DNA of 64,000 nucleotides from Amorphochlora amoebiformis (GCA_054601695.1 BAAHQB010000383.1:78222-142221); one strand, 5' to 3'; shown: positions 12,046-47,955, counted from the first letter of the stretch. The notes: generated by a model not told the origin, from the sequence alone. Program-made: numbers and translations.

Positions 12046-14118
12046 ATGAGCCTCGCCGACAAGTCAGAATGGGACCGTGCACAATTCTTCCTCTCTCACG
12101 CGCAGAAGTACTTCAAGAAGTTCGTATCTTGGGCAGACTGCAAGAGGGATGTTCTCAGTCAAGTAAACGCACTTGGGCTAGGATGGACGCTTGAAGGATT
12201 GATCGACGGCAAAGTCATGACTGTACTCGGGCGCCCTCTGGATGGATATTCAACAGAGAAGGTGGATCCAGAGAAGCTGCTGAGAATGTCTGAAGAAGAG
12301 GTGCGGAGGCAGATCTTGAACACGTTGGTGACGGAAGACGATGCCAAGGCACTAAGAGAAAATCCCGGCGATGAGAAGACAAAGAAGAATATAAGAGACA
12401 AAAGACAGGCGCGGAAGATCATGTACGACGCATTGGCCTTCACCGTTCAGAAATTCTACACGGCACTCGAGGGCCAAGTGCGGGACCCCATGATTCTGTG
12501 GGCGAAGATAAGATACGCCAAGGAAGGGACACGCACCAAGAGGATGATCAAGGCATACCGAGACCTCTATCAATACAACGCCAAGGATTTCTCGACCCCC
12601 AAAGAGGTTGCAGCACACTGCGAAAAGGCTCTCATGGCATATCGATCCCTGGGAGAAATCACACAGGCAGAAGCACTCAGGGCGGGACTACTCAGCGTCT
12701 ATATGGGCAGTGAACAGTACCAGAATGTCATCGACAAAGCATGCATGGACCCTTCTATGACGATGGATCAGATAAAGTTAGAGATCCTCGGCGTGGATGA
12801 ACGGAGACAAGGGGATAACAAGATGCGAAGACTCAAGCCCAGGCCCTCCCACCCCCCCAAGGATCGACCATGCTATCACTGTTCCAAGCTGGGTCACGGC
12901 TGGAGAAACTGCCCCACCCGCCCCGCTGGCAAGCAGTACTGGCCTAACGGCAAGGTCAAGAAGCCCAAGGCCAGGCGTGTTCAACAGCCGCCCCAGACGG
13001 ACGCATCTCTGCCATGGAATCCATTCACGGTTGCTCGGATCCGCCTCCGGCGGGCTCGCACCCACGGTGCAGGTGCTACCTTCATCATCGACACTGGGGC
13101 AGAGAAGCACGTTTTTGGGGACAATCGCTACTTTGTTGATTATACCCCGCGCCGCACCGTATTCCGAGAGGTGGTGTCCGATCATCAGGCAGTCGCGGTT
13201 GGGGTCGGCACCGTCGTGATCCCGCTCGGCGGGGGCAAACAACTCCGACTCACTGGGGTATACCATGTTCCTGAAACCGATGAAAATCTCATATCCGCAC
13301 GCCGCCTCGCCGATGATAAATATTACCTAACTATCGTGAACAAGACCGAGCTAGGAATCAAGCGACGTAACGTATGCCTCGTGGTCACAAACAAGGAGGA
13401 CCAGGCCACGTACACATTCCATGCTGGCCCCCCGGCTCCAAATGATGTGGCCCGGCGAATCTCCAACCGGAACCAGTCTCGCTTGAACAAGAGCGTCCTC
13501 AAGTGGCACTATGCGCTCGGACACCCCCCCATCTCTGAAATCAAGAAAATCCAGGCTGTGGTCAAAGGATTAACAATCGGAGAGTACAAGAAGGTTATCG
13601 GCGATTGTCGCGCATGTGAGGCGCACAATGCACATAGGCGGGCGCCAGCCGCCCCCAAACCCAGCAATCCGACGCCCATGGCAAATCTGAGCGTGGATCT
13701 CGTCGGACGCGTCCTACATGATGTTGACGGCAAGAATCACTGTATGATTATCACGGATGAGGCTTCTCAATTTCTCTGGGCGGAGCCGATTTTTGGGATG
13801 CAATTCTTTCACGAGTACAAGAAAATCATCCGTGACTTTGAGCTGGAGACGAAGAAGAAGGTCCGCCAGGTGACGACCGACGCTGGTTCCGTCTTCACCT
13901 CCGCGCTTTTCAAGGAATGGAACCGGAACCATGGCATCCAGGTAAACCCCGGGGCACCACGGCAACCCAAGCATAATGGAAGGTGTGAGCGTGCTATACA
14001 GACACTGTGGCGAAAAATGAAGATCGCGCTGACCCAGTCGACGTTGGACAAGGAGTATTGGCCCTACGCACTCAAGCACACCGCCTACACTTGGAATCGC
14101 ACACACCCGGTGGACAAG

Positions 14119-14155
<37 letters not shown>

Positions 14156-14343
14156 TTTCTTCTCTCCTGGCCATGCTTGCATGTGTGTACATGTGTATAT
14201 ATATATATATATATGTTTTGATCATGTGTTTCCATGTGCACAGATATCTGCATGTGCCTATATTGTCCGCTGCACCCCTTGCGAGTACCTGTGACTGCCT
14301 TAGTCCGTTCCTTTCCATCCTTCGTTCCCAGACACGGGTGTAC

Positions 14344-14385
<42 letters not shown>

Positions 14386-16547
14386 TTCCCTCCCAGGGTG
14401 ACCATTTCGAGACGCCGTTTCAACTCATATTCGGTGTCCGACCTGATGTGTCCCACCTCCATCCTTTTGGTTGTGTGGGTTATCGCTTCGTTCCCTCTGA
14501 CGAGCAGAAGTTCGGCCCACGCGGGGAGCCTGTCCGCTTCTTAGGGTATACACAGCGACCCGATACGTTTACTATTCTTCGAGAGGCAACCCATGGCCAT
14601 TCTCGCCGTAGGATTCAGAAGGAGTCTCACGTAGTGTGGTATGATACTGACTTTACATTCCAAGACCTCCAGGTGGCTCCAGAGCACCTAGAGACCCCAT
14701 CTCAATCCCGACAGCCTCCCGTGCCTTCGGCACGCCCTGTCCCCAGCATCGATAATCTACCGCATGTCTCTGATACATCTGACTCTGAACCCCCAGTATC
14801 CGATGACGATGGGCTCGTATCTCCTACACAGACGCCTGTTGCCCCTGCCGCGGATAGACCTGTATCCCGTGGACCCATGCCACGCTATCCCACCAGAAAC
14901 CGTAGTCGCGTTATGCAATACAACCCTCATTCCGGTGAGTTTGAGCGACCTGTCGCACGCATCCAGGCATCTGGGGGGAGTGGGGGGGATAACGTGCCTA
15001 AGTCCTACTTCCAAGCTATGGCAACTCCTTCAGAATGGCAAGGTGCTATAAATTCCGAACTTAGAGACCTTGATCGCAATCGTACTTGGAAGATTGTAGA
15101 GAGGAAACCGAACATGCAAGTAATCAAATCGCTGTGGACCTTCGCGCAAAAGAAAGATAAAAATGGTAAGGTGATAAAGCATAAGGGTCGCTTGGTAGCA
15201 GATGGTCGCACCAGACATGGGGTATCATATGCTGAGCGTTACGCGCCGACCCTTGCCTTTTCCAGCGTTCGAGCTATCTTTGCGCTTGCTGTTTATCGAG
15301 ATATGAAAATAGACTCTGGAGATGTTAACAACGCCTTCCTGCACGCTCGTTTGGACGATACCGTCTACATGGAGATCCCAATGGGTATGCAGTCAGAGTT
15401 TAATCGAAAGAAATATGTGTGTCAACTGGAAAAGGGTCTATACGGCCTACCTGAAGCAGCGAAACTCTGGGCAGATACCATCAAACACCTCATGTTGAAG
15501 AACGACTACAAGCAATCGACGTATGATCCCTGTCTGTATTACAAGGGTAGTGTTTCGAACCACACTCTTGAACTGGTAGGTATATATGTTGATGATATTG
15601 TTGTAGTATCTGACAAGACCAGCACGATCTTGGACGTTATGCATCAACGCTTCGGGATAAAGAATCGTGGATTCCCAGAGCAATTCCTTGGAGTAAACAT
15701 TGACAGGATCAACAAGGATATTGTGATGTGTCAGCGTATATATATACAGACCCTCATAAACAGATACGGGCTCACCAAGGTCAAAGGTCTAAAACAACCG
15801 ATACCAGCCAGCTTCCATGCGAAAAACTTCAAAGGTGACAGCACTGCATGCAACGGGACTGACTACAGGGAGCTGGTAGGATGTCTCAACTTTATTTCGA
15901 CTCGTACGCGACCGGATATAAAGCAAGCTGTCTCAAGACTCTCTCGTTATTCTAACAAGCCTACCATCTTCCACTATGAGCGGGCTATCGATGTTCTTCG
16001 TTATCTGAAGTGGACAAAGAATGAAGGGATACGCTTCAAGCCGAGCAGATACGCCAAGTTCTCTGAGATGTATACTGATGCTGATCATGCGGGGGAGCTA
16101 TCGTCTGACGATAATCCATACTCAAGATCTGGCTGGGTAATCACCATTGGTGGTATACCTATCATCTGGGGTTCTCAGAAACAAAGCATAGTTGCTAAAT
16201 CTACTTGTGCTGCTGAATATATTGCTGTCTCGCGAGGGATGGAGGATCTCGTCTGGATACGCAACATGCTGGTTGAAATAGGATTTCACATGCCGGTATC
16301 CCCTATATACTGCGACAATGAATCCTGTATTGCTGTGATTGAAACTGAGAAAGTGAAGACTGGAGTAAAATCCTTGCAACTGTCTTATCACTCGTTTAAG
16401 GACTATGTCAAGAAGGGAGATGTGAAGCCGACCTATGTTCGCTCTGGGGACAATTTCGCGGATCTCTTCACCAAGTTCTGTCAAGCAGAGACATATCAGA
16501 AGTTCAGGGACCGATACTTTGGTAAGGTACGCCTTAAGGTTGAGTAG
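12046..16547 (+). CDS. Copia Gag-Pol polyprotein (gag, protease, integrase, RT, RNase H)
   Basis: Self-encoded machinery of a Ty1/copia LTR retrotransposon. Exon 1 is 12046-14118 (691 codons) and exon 2 is 14397-16547; about 1407 residues. Order and motifs: Gag; CCHC zinc knuckle CYHCSKLGHGWRNC (residues 276-289); aspartic protease FIIDTGAEKH (Asp-349); integrase HHCC (His-488, Cys-521/524); integrase core Asp-551, Asp-612, Glu-648 with the D-35-E spacing; copia-type integrase C-terminus; RT with YVDD at 15585-15596; RNase H with MYTDADH, AAEYIAVS and CDNESC. Domain order protease-integrase-RT is diagnostic of copia. No stop or frameshift is seen outside the TA insertion. ATG at 12046 follows the LTR by only five bases. 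LTR near-identity says recent movement. Confidence 0.95.
14119..14396 (+). other. Intron-like TA-rich insertion inside copia integrase
   Basis: 278 nt from AAG|GTGTAT to CCCTCCCAG|GGTGAC. Removing it joins codon 691 to the next codon in phase 0, and the frame continues with the expected copia integrase C-terminal sequence. Unspliced, the frame reads through (TA)n and stops at 14544. It contains three (TA)n blocks (14121-14150, 14196-14214, 14343-14383) and unique sequence between them. It is either a spliceosomal intron or a mutation that imitates one. Confidence 0.75.
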
Positions 16548-16552
16548 GTACT

Positions 16553-16562
16553 CAAGGGGGAG
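16553..16562 (+). other. Polypurine tract of copia element
   Basis: CAAGGGGGAG lies directly before the 3' LTR and six bases after the pol stop, the expected site and composition for plus-strand priming. Confidence 0.85.
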
Positions 16563-16670
16563 TGTTGGCGTGTCATTATAGCTGCTACTATGTATGTTTA
16601 TCTGTGTGCTGGATTTATGTGATTGTTACATATATATATGTGGACTATGCAACTGTACATCATTGTGTAA

Positions 16671-16720
<50 letters not shown>

Positions 16721-17195
16721 TTGTATCTGACGAGATGATTATGATCAATACTGGCCATATTGTTTGTTATTTATGTTCTCGAGATATATATATATATATA
16801 TATATGATGTGTTGTGGTCTGCATTGTAGTATCCAGTAGATAAACCGTATACATTATTGTTTCTAGTTGACGTATCTAGAAGTAGTACGACGAGGGGTAT
16901 CATACGTTGGATCCTCGATAGTCTAGATTTGAATTTCATATTTCTTATCTATGTGTCCATGCCTAATGTTCTTGTTCCCCTAAGGTTCCTTATCTATTCT
17001 CTAATATATTCAAATATTTATTTCTTCGGGTTCGTTTTCCCAGTTTTATTCTGTTTGGTAGTTTCATAAATCAAGAAGTTCCAGCAGCAGTTCAGCGAGT
17101 GGTAAAGCTTGAGCTGCTGCGCACCGAACTTGTGTTAATCTGTATGCACAAGTGTGTGTAGGGTCATACTATTTGAAACCGCTGGCAAACTAACA
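16563..17195 (+). mobile_element. Copia element, 3' LTR
   Basis: 633-bp direct repeat of 11408-12040, one mismatch (G at 17102). The same TG...CA ends and internal (TA)n lengths are preserved, so the TA tracts have not drifted since insertion. Confidence 0.97.
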
Positions 17196-17201
17196 AGTAA
17201 T
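17196..17201. repeat. Right target-site duplication AGTAAT
   Basis: Matches 11402-11407, showing that the two LTRs belong to one insertion and were not brought together by recombination. Confidence 0.9.
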
Positions 17202-18117
17202 ATACATAACAAAATAAAAATAATATAATAAGCGTACGAACTTATAGTCATGATCTAGTCTATATATACGCACCCACGACCTAAGTTGATAACAACTACT
17301 AACGTACGCACCTGGCTACTACACACATACCAACAAAAGTATCTAAAGTATCGACCATGATACGTATACACACACTAGACACAATACGTGTTCTAACATA
17401 CGTACGTACGTACCAATACACTACCAACATACGTCATGTAGGTCATGGCAACATGCGTACCACCAACATACGTAGCAGCATCTAGCTAGTCTAAAGCATA
17501 CGTGCCACATACGTACCAATTTAATAATGTTCCAACATGCGTACGTACCCCAGACACATAAGTACGTAGTATTCCGTGCATACTACCGTATGATACGTAC
17601 TAAAAACATCATGTGCCGGCCTAACTAGACAACAGACCTTAAGCAATTGTCAATTATTTGTGTAGCTTTTAATACAGCAAAAATTCGACTGGGCATGTAT
17701 TTTAAATATTCGTACGAATATAACCATATCTTAAGTTCCGCATGTTATTCATTACTCGATACCCATAATCTTAGAACATTCTGCGGCGGCTATATTACGA
17801 ATATTTGTCTAGTACTAGTAATATCTAGAATATTATTAGTATTTTGCCTCTTTTTCAGTCTATCTAGCTGCGAACTGGGCGAGGTGTGCTAGGTGTCGGT
17901 CTCTAGCCTTTCGCCATATCTTAGTCTAGCGCTCCTCACGCTAGACCCCAGCAGGTGAAACGGCTCCGAGGGAAGGCTGAGTTGTACTCAGGGTTGTATC
18001 CAGCCTGGCACTAACACCCCTGCGCGTAGATGCAGCACATGTGGGAAGATAGATAGATGGGGCACATGTCGTTTTCAGCTGAACGGGTCAGCTTCGCCGC
18101 CGCTCTCCTGCGTATAT
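17202..18117. other. Intergenic; CATACGTAC-rich tract
   Basis: 17265-17620 is unusually rich in the palindromic tetramer/hexamer ACGT/TACGTA (catacgtacc-type motifs, at least 20 occurrences) without a regular period. 17640-18117 is unique sequence with no exon I can support. Confidence 0.5.
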
Positions 18118-18595
<478 letters not shown>

Positions 18596-18990
18596 ATGGG
18601 CATTCCTTCCTTGTGGAGTTGGTTGTTGAGTTGTGTGCAATCCAACAACGTGCTGTGAGGTGGGGTGGGGTGGGTTTGGGTGTGACTGAAGATCCATGTT
18701 GCATATCCGGCTACTACCAGACCGAACACAGCTTACGAACGAGGGCTTCTTTAAACAACAATACTTTGAATGCTTCGCTAAGCTTACCACAAACTAATTT
18801 GTTTGAGGAGGCTATAGGTTGCAGGCATTAGCCTCCTTTTCATTGGAAATTTGAAGGATAGCGAAGTTGCGGTTTTCGAGGAGATGAATAGAATCTTGCT
18901 AGATAGCGAAGTTGAGCTTTTCCAGGAGATCATTGCTATCGCGCTCCCAACTAACAAAACAGACCCTACTACACCAACTGGAGCTTTATC

Positions 18991-19043
<53 letters not shown>

Positions 19044-19140
19044 GTGTGTGTGTGTGTATCTGGTAAGTAATGGGAATTGCACATACTGCAAAGAGGTCCG
19101 TGGGTTGGTTGTGTAGTCCTTTTCCCGCCTACGATTACGA

Positions 19141-19640
19141 TGGAAACATACATCATCATATCATCCATTACGATGAAAACATAAATCTCACCATATCACT
19201 CACCATCCATTACGATAGAAACATTCATCTCACGATGTCACCAATTAAGACAGAAACACACATCTCATCAACACATCTCACCATACATGTGACCCATTAC
19301 GATAGAAACACATCTCACCATACATATGACCCATTACGATAGAAACACATCTCACCATACATGCGACCCATTACGATAGAAACACATCTCACCATACATA
19401 TGACCCATTACGATGGAAACACATCTCACCATACATACGACCCATTACGATAGAAACACATCTCACCATACATATGACCCATTACGATGGAAACACATCT
19501 CACCATACATACGACCCATTACGATAGAAACACATCTCACCAAATCACCCATCACAACAGAAGCACATCTCAGCATACATTGACCCATTAAATACATCTG
19601 AGGAGCATATGACCCACTACGATGAAAACACATCATCATG
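19141..19640. repeat. 33-bp minisatellite (cattacgatagaaacacatc)
   Basis: About 13 copies of a 30-34-bp unit built on cattacgat(a/g)gaaacacatctcacc; the most regular part is 19280-19560. Downstream of the SPG21 exons. Confidence 0.9.
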
Positions 19641-19689
19641 TCACGCACTAAGATCAAACACACGTATCACCATATCAATACACATATCT

Positions 19690-19725
19690 TTTATATACAC
19701 ACACATATGTATGTGTACATGTGTA

Positions 19726-19794
<69 letters not shown>

Positions 19795-19983
19795 ACATAT
19801 GTGTGTATATAAAATATATTTGTATATGTATATATATATATATATACATAATATATATATATACATATATACATACGTATATACGTAAATAAATATATAT
19901 GTATGAATGTACAAAATATGTGCATATATTCTGTACATGTAGAGTATAATATACACATAAACGCATACTATATGTATACCAAC

Positions 19984-20037
<54 letters not shown>

Positions 20038-20081
20038 GTATAAATATATACACGTGTATATATATAGCTATACATACATAC

Positions 20082-20125
<44 letters not shown>

Positions 20126-20179
20126 CATTATTGTTGTTATTACTATATATAAATATGTTACATACACACGTATGTATGT

Positions 20180-20210
<31 letters not shown>

Positions 20211-20214
20211 CTTA

Positions 20215-20253
<39 letters not shown>

Positions 20254-20390
20254 ATATATATAATATGTATATATATATATATATGTATATATAAAATATG
20301 TATACATCATTATTGTTGTTATAATTATATATAATATATTACATACACGCATAAATATATATACACAGACATATATATGTATACATATAT

Positions 20391-20439
<49 letters not shown>

Positions 20440-20486
20440 TTATATATATATGTATATATATATATATATATGTCTTTATATGTAAG

Positions 20487-20524
<38 letters not shown>

Positions 20525-20566
20525 ATATATATAAATAAATGTCTTTGTATGTAAGTACACACACAA

Positions 20567-20619
<53 letters not shown>

Positions 20620-20690
20620 ATACATATATTACATATAGAGATATATACATATATATACACATATTCATATAAATACATATACACATATAT
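19690..20690. repeat. 1-kb (TA)n cluster
   Basis: TA blocks with CA/TG breaks. A segment ending in cattattgttgttat...taatatgttacatacac occurs at 20125-20170 and again at 20305-20350, so part of the array is a direct duplication. Confidence 0.85.
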
Positions 20691-20707
20691 AGTGTAAATT
20701 TGTGTAC

Positions 20708-32074
<11,367 letters not shown>

Positions 32075-32366
32075 GTGCAAAGTATGGTCACAGGTCACCC
32101 CCCGTGACGAACGTACCGAGGTTCCTGTCACTCAGGATGACAGCCAATCTGGATCTTGGGTGTCTTCCACAGTGACAGGCGATGGGCTCCTGTGCATTTC
32201 TTGTGCTTTTCGTCGGGCTGGGGGTGGGGAGTGAGGTGGTGCGGCTGAAGCCTCGATGTGGAAAAGCGATGCGATGTAGCATCGATGTTGATAGGTGAAT
32301 CTTCAAACGAGGAATGGCAGTGTCTTTGACGTGGTTACAGTGTGTGGGTCATCCGTTAATGGTTAG

Positions 32367-40751
<8,385 letters not shown>

Positions 40752-40998
40752 CTTTCGTCTTTCCACTAATCGCCGAGCCTTATTTCGTCTAAACATCTGT
40801 CCTGGCCTCTGAAATAGAGGCAATCGCTCAATTCCCAATCGACCGCACGTTCCCATGTTCCCTCTCCTTCCCTGGACTCTTCAGAACCCTACCCCCCCGT
40901 ACCCTTGATTGTATGCTATTCCCATAGTGAAAAATTCCGAGATTCTTCCTGTGTTTGTTTCTGTGCGGGTTCTAGGTGTGAGCGCTTCCAAGTTGACA

Positions 40999-41831
40999 TC
41001 AAGAGCGACAGCATGACGATCTTGAAAGCGTGGTGGTGGTTTTGGTGTTGAACGAGGGGGAGCCCTTACCGCCATTGAGGAGAGCACTTCCCGAGTTACC
41101 GGATTTTTTGGTAGAAGATGACTTCTTGGCCTTGTTGCAGCAGAACCAGGTGATATCTGAATCTTCGTCCTCGTCATCGCCATTAGCTTTTGCACGCTCG
41201 TAAACATCCTGCTCGAGCTTCTCTTGGATCTTAGAGCTGCTCTCTATAACCTGGTCGTCGTACAGCTTGTAGCTCGGAAGCTTCTGGTCGCTTTCCTTCT
41301 CGTCGCGATCGGCCGCCGCCAGCACTCGAGGAAGCTTGTTCGTGTTTTTTTTCTTTTCTCCGGTTTCGGAACCCTTGGGCTTGTACCCGCGCTGTTGGCG
41401 GGGCGATCCTAGGCCGTCGTCAAGCATGGTAACCTCGACGGGGTTGCGGTCAAGCGCAATTCTTCCCGATTCATCGAGCTTGAACGATAATTTCGACAAA
41501 GGAGACGCCATGGGTGATCGGAGCTTGATAATGGGCAGCGAATGGCGCCGCCCAGAGGCAGCGTTCGCGGCCTGAAGGGCATTTCTGTTCAGCATCATGA
41601 TGCCTCCTGTGGAGCCCCGCCGGTAGCTTTTTTGTTTCTGGGAAGACACAAAAACATATTCAGATTGGTATCATGCCCAAAAACTCATACGATTTTAGTC
41701 ATCAGGCGCGAAATCTGTACTCCGAAACCAGCCCTTTTTCCTCGAATAAAGTTCAGCACCCTTCCTAGAGGTTTATGCTCGCTATTTCACGATGGACGGT
41801 TTGGAACCTCTTTGGTTTTGGGGACTTCCAT
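40999..41831 (-). CDS. Small Ser/Lys-rich protein, family not recognised
   Basis: Two exons: 41831-41808 (ATG, 8 codons, ending AAAGAG|GTTCCA) and 41637-40999. The intron ends TTTTTGTGTCTTCCCAG, a textbook acceptor, and both joins are phase 0; the product is about 220 residues. The uninterrupted frame seems to start at 41649 only through a GTG inside that acceptor, so I use the spliced ATG. The protein is basic and Ser-rich at both ends (SYRRGSTGG, KKSSSTKKSGNSGS), with an acidic DDEDEDSD before WFCCNKAKK. No domain is recognised; it looks largely disordered. The start lies 150 bp from the divergent G-alpha start. Confidence 0.65.
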
Positions 41832-41981
41832 CGTGTGTTGAGCGGCCACAGGCGGCTATGAAAATCGGTCAAAAAGATTTGTTAAAAAGGCGGGTTAGAA
41901 ATCGATATCGCTTGCGGTTCTAGTCGCGACAGACCCAAGCAAAACAGTCACTGCGCCCGGATACGCTAACGACCAGGCAGA
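41832..41981. promoter_or_regulatory. Presumed bidirectional promoter
   Basis: 150 bp separate the start codons of two divergent genes. It lacks (TA)n and contains pyrimidine-rich and CGCCTTTTT-type sequence. No TATA box recognised. Position alone suggests the function. Confidence 0.4.
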
Positions 41982-44778
<2,797 letters not shown>

Positions 44779-45229
44779 CCTACGCTCTCGACGATAATCT
44801 AGGCAATGGTCTAGTCATCGCTGAATCCATTCATTTTGCCAACGGTGGCGAGTTTGTGGTCGAATTTGGCAGCCTAGAGCAGCACGGGGGAATCACGGTA
44901 ATTGTTTCTGTAGTAGCTTACGTTCATAGTCGCTGGCTAGTCTTCGGCCCAAGTTGTCCAAACGGATCATGCACATACAATCTTAAGGTGTTCAAATTTC
45001 GACATCGAATGTAACAGTATTCAGAATATCACAGTATACATATATTTATTCACATACTAGCTAGCACATACTCATCTAGAAAAGTATGTACATAATAATG
45101 TGTGTTTAGTTATATACTATACATCATAATATCTAGATATACATATATGCACATATACACATACACATACATAAATAAATTTTTTTTTATAAATATCTAG
45201 ATTTATATATATATATACTTATTGTGTAG

Positions 45230-45271
<42 letters not shown>

Positions 45272-45931
45272 TAATATTGTGTATCATGAGTACTAGAAAC
45301 ACACATTGTATATATATCTAGATATGTAATATCTAGAATATATATACTAGATATATATAGGTATGTTGTCTAGATGCTATAGAGATGTCGCACATCTAGA
45401 CATGCATGTACTCGTGACTAGTACGGTCTAGACGGTATATCCGATCGCGATCAGATGAATGACATTGATACCATCATGCTGATTCATGCGCATGCATGTG
45501 AAACTACCAAACTCATGAGCTATATGACTACTAGACTAGGCCAGAGATTGCATGCTTACTAGGCTTAATTTCTGTTACTGTTGTCTAGGTTGTACGCAAA
45601 TTTACCACGTACGCGCAAAATTAGTAAAAGTACTAGAGTACTTCATGGGATGGGCATGGCCATATGATCTAGGCTGTGTTTCTGTGATCGACTGCTGTAG
45701 TGCCACATGATTACCAGCCTGAAAATTTATTTAGAATTGCTCAACAGCGATGAGACTGATGATGAAGCTCATTGAATCGCGACACTCACTAGACTCAAGC
45801 CGCAGACAGACGTGCACGCTTTGGTCGTCGAATTCCCGCAGGATCGACCCGTACCTGACACAAATCATCTTTTTACTTCTACGTCAATATCTATAAATAA
45901 AATATTCATATATCTAGATGTACATATATAT

Positions 45932-45965
<34 letters not shown>

Positions 45966-45980
45966 TTACATATAGATTAT

Positions 45981-46018
<38 letters not shown>

Positions 46019-46104
46019 TATATGTATACGTATTTGTATACGTATACTTAAATTTATGTACATACATAAATATATATTCACAAATAGCAATATGTATATA
46101 TATG

Positions 46105-46161
<57 letters not shown>

Positions 46162-46214
46162 AATACGTATGTACCTTTACATATTCTCTATTTGAAGATA
46201 TACACTGATGTATT

Positions 46215-46445
46215 TTTAAGTCCAAAAATTGTGTGTGAAAAGGCAATGCGTAGGTATGGGTGATAGCATTGTTGACGAAGAGGTGTGAAAAGGCAATGCA
46301 TAGGTGTGTGTGATGGCACTGTTGACGAAGAGGTGTGAAAAGGCAATGCATAGGTGTGTGTGATAGCACTGTTGGCGAAGAGGTGTGAAAAGGCAATGCA
46401 TGGGCATGGGTGATGGCACTGTTGACGAAGAGGTACGAAAGAGGG
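46215..46445. repeat. 55-bp minisatellite (gaagaggtgtgaaaaggcaa)
   Basis: Four copies, two of them nearly identical, containing gtgaaaaggcaatgcatagg and gatagcactgttgacgaag. Confidence 0.85.
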
Positions 46446-46742
46446 TGTGTTTCATTTAGTTTGTTTGATTTGGTTGTGTTTTCATTTCGGTTTTCTTTAA
46501 GAGCGTTTGCGATCGCCACAGTTGTAAGCAATGAGTTGGTGGATATAGGTTGTATTTCATTTTGGGTTCTTTGAGAGTGTGTGTAATGGCATTTGTGGGC
46601 GATGTGTTGACGAATATCGTGTCAATGAACACAAAGAGCTTGTGTTTTCATTTGGTTTCTATTTGAGTACTCGTAAGCAATTAGTTGGCGGATATCGAGT
46701 CAATCAACATGCATATCGTGGATATCACGCATATCGTAAAAA

Positions 46743-46926
46743 CATAGTCATACCGTTGCCTGAAAAGTGCAAGTGGATGGAAGAAAGAGATCCTTTGGCC
46801 TTGGGAAGGAGTTTGACTCGGGAGTATCGAGTGGAACTCTCACCCAGCCCTCCGAGACACCCGACACGTGACCTATCGACACAGGAAGGCCCATATCCAA
46901 ACCTGGGATTGACAAGTGAGAGTTAA
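46743..46926. other. Possible exon, strand undecided
   Basis: Both strands are open and protein-like. Plus: PLPEKCKWMEERDPLALGR to TAA at 46926. Minus: acceptor TCAATCCCAG near 46905, SIGHVSGVSEGWVRVPLD, PRPKDLFLPSTCTFQ and donor GTATGAC. I cannot choose from sequence alone. Confidence 0.3.
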
Positions 46927-46929
46927 GTA

Positions 46930-47295
46930 GGTCAGCTGAGTTGAGTTTGGTTTAGTAGGGCCATGAAGGTGGGTTTCGTTTACTAGGGCCATGCGTGAAG
47001 GTGAGTTTCGTTTAGTAGGGCCATGCATGAAGGTGAGTTTCGTTTAGTAGGGCCATGAAGTGAGTTTCGTTTAGTAGGGCCAGGAAGGTGAGTTTCGTTT
47101 AGTAGGGCCAGGGCCATGAAGGTGAGTTTTGTTTAGTAGGGCCATGCATGCAGGTGAGTTCCGTTTAGTAGGGCCAAGAAGGTGAGTTTCGTTTAGTAGG
47201 GCCATGAAAGTGAGTTTCGTTTAGTATGGCCAGGAAGGTGAGTTCGTTTAGTCGGAACATGAAGGTGAGTTTCGTTCAGTAGGGCCATGAAGGCC
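46930..47295. repeat. 28-bp minisatellite (gtgagtttcgtttagtaggg)
   Basis: About 13 copies of gtgagtttcgtttagtagggccatgaag, spacing 25-35 bp, ending 50 bp before the 3' end of the GNAT-like gene. Confidence 0.9.
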
Positions 47296-47345
47296 TTATG
47301 ACATTAGCGTGGGTTGTGATAAAGTATGTGTAGTTTATTTCTCAC

Positions 47346-47661
47346 TTATTTCTCAGGGTGGGTTACATTGTTGTGATCCGTTAGTTTAAGCAAACCGACG
47401 CGTTTGATGACTTTCCAGTGGTCGATCTGGGTGCTGTTGAGAGTGCAAACGCATGGAGTCCCCGGATACCGACGTAGGAGCTTTTCGATCATATGAAACG
47501 CTATTAAACCAAACCGCGACCTCCACGAGTCCTTGACCAAAACCTGTTGGAAAGTCCGGCAAAATAGGATAAACGCAGAATAGGAAATAAACGTAAGCAT
47601 GTTTCTGCTTGCGTGGCTACGTGAACATCATATTTCACGTACATCGAACGGGATCTATAGA

Positions 47662-47727
<66 letters not shown>

Positions 47728-47819
47728 CATATATAATATATGTGTTTATACAATATCTATATTATTATTTAAGTATGTGTAGGCATCTATCTATCTATAT
47801 GTATATTTACATATATATA

Positions 47820-47870
<51 letters not shown>

Positions 47871-47912
47871 GTAAATCAATATTAACTGTAAACACTATAT
47901 ACAAGTATGTTC

Positions 47913-47955
<43 letters not shown>

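Larger units (their letters stand above)
44779..47345. other. Mostly non-coding interval
   Basis: 44779-45900 is AT-rich with CTAGAT/ATCTAGA-rich unique sequence (45000-45420). 45910-46165 is (TA)n. Just after the G-alpha stop a +1 frame stays open to a GTAATT donor at about 44900 (ANGGEFVVEFGSLEQHGG), which I could not link to a gene. Confidence 0.45.
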
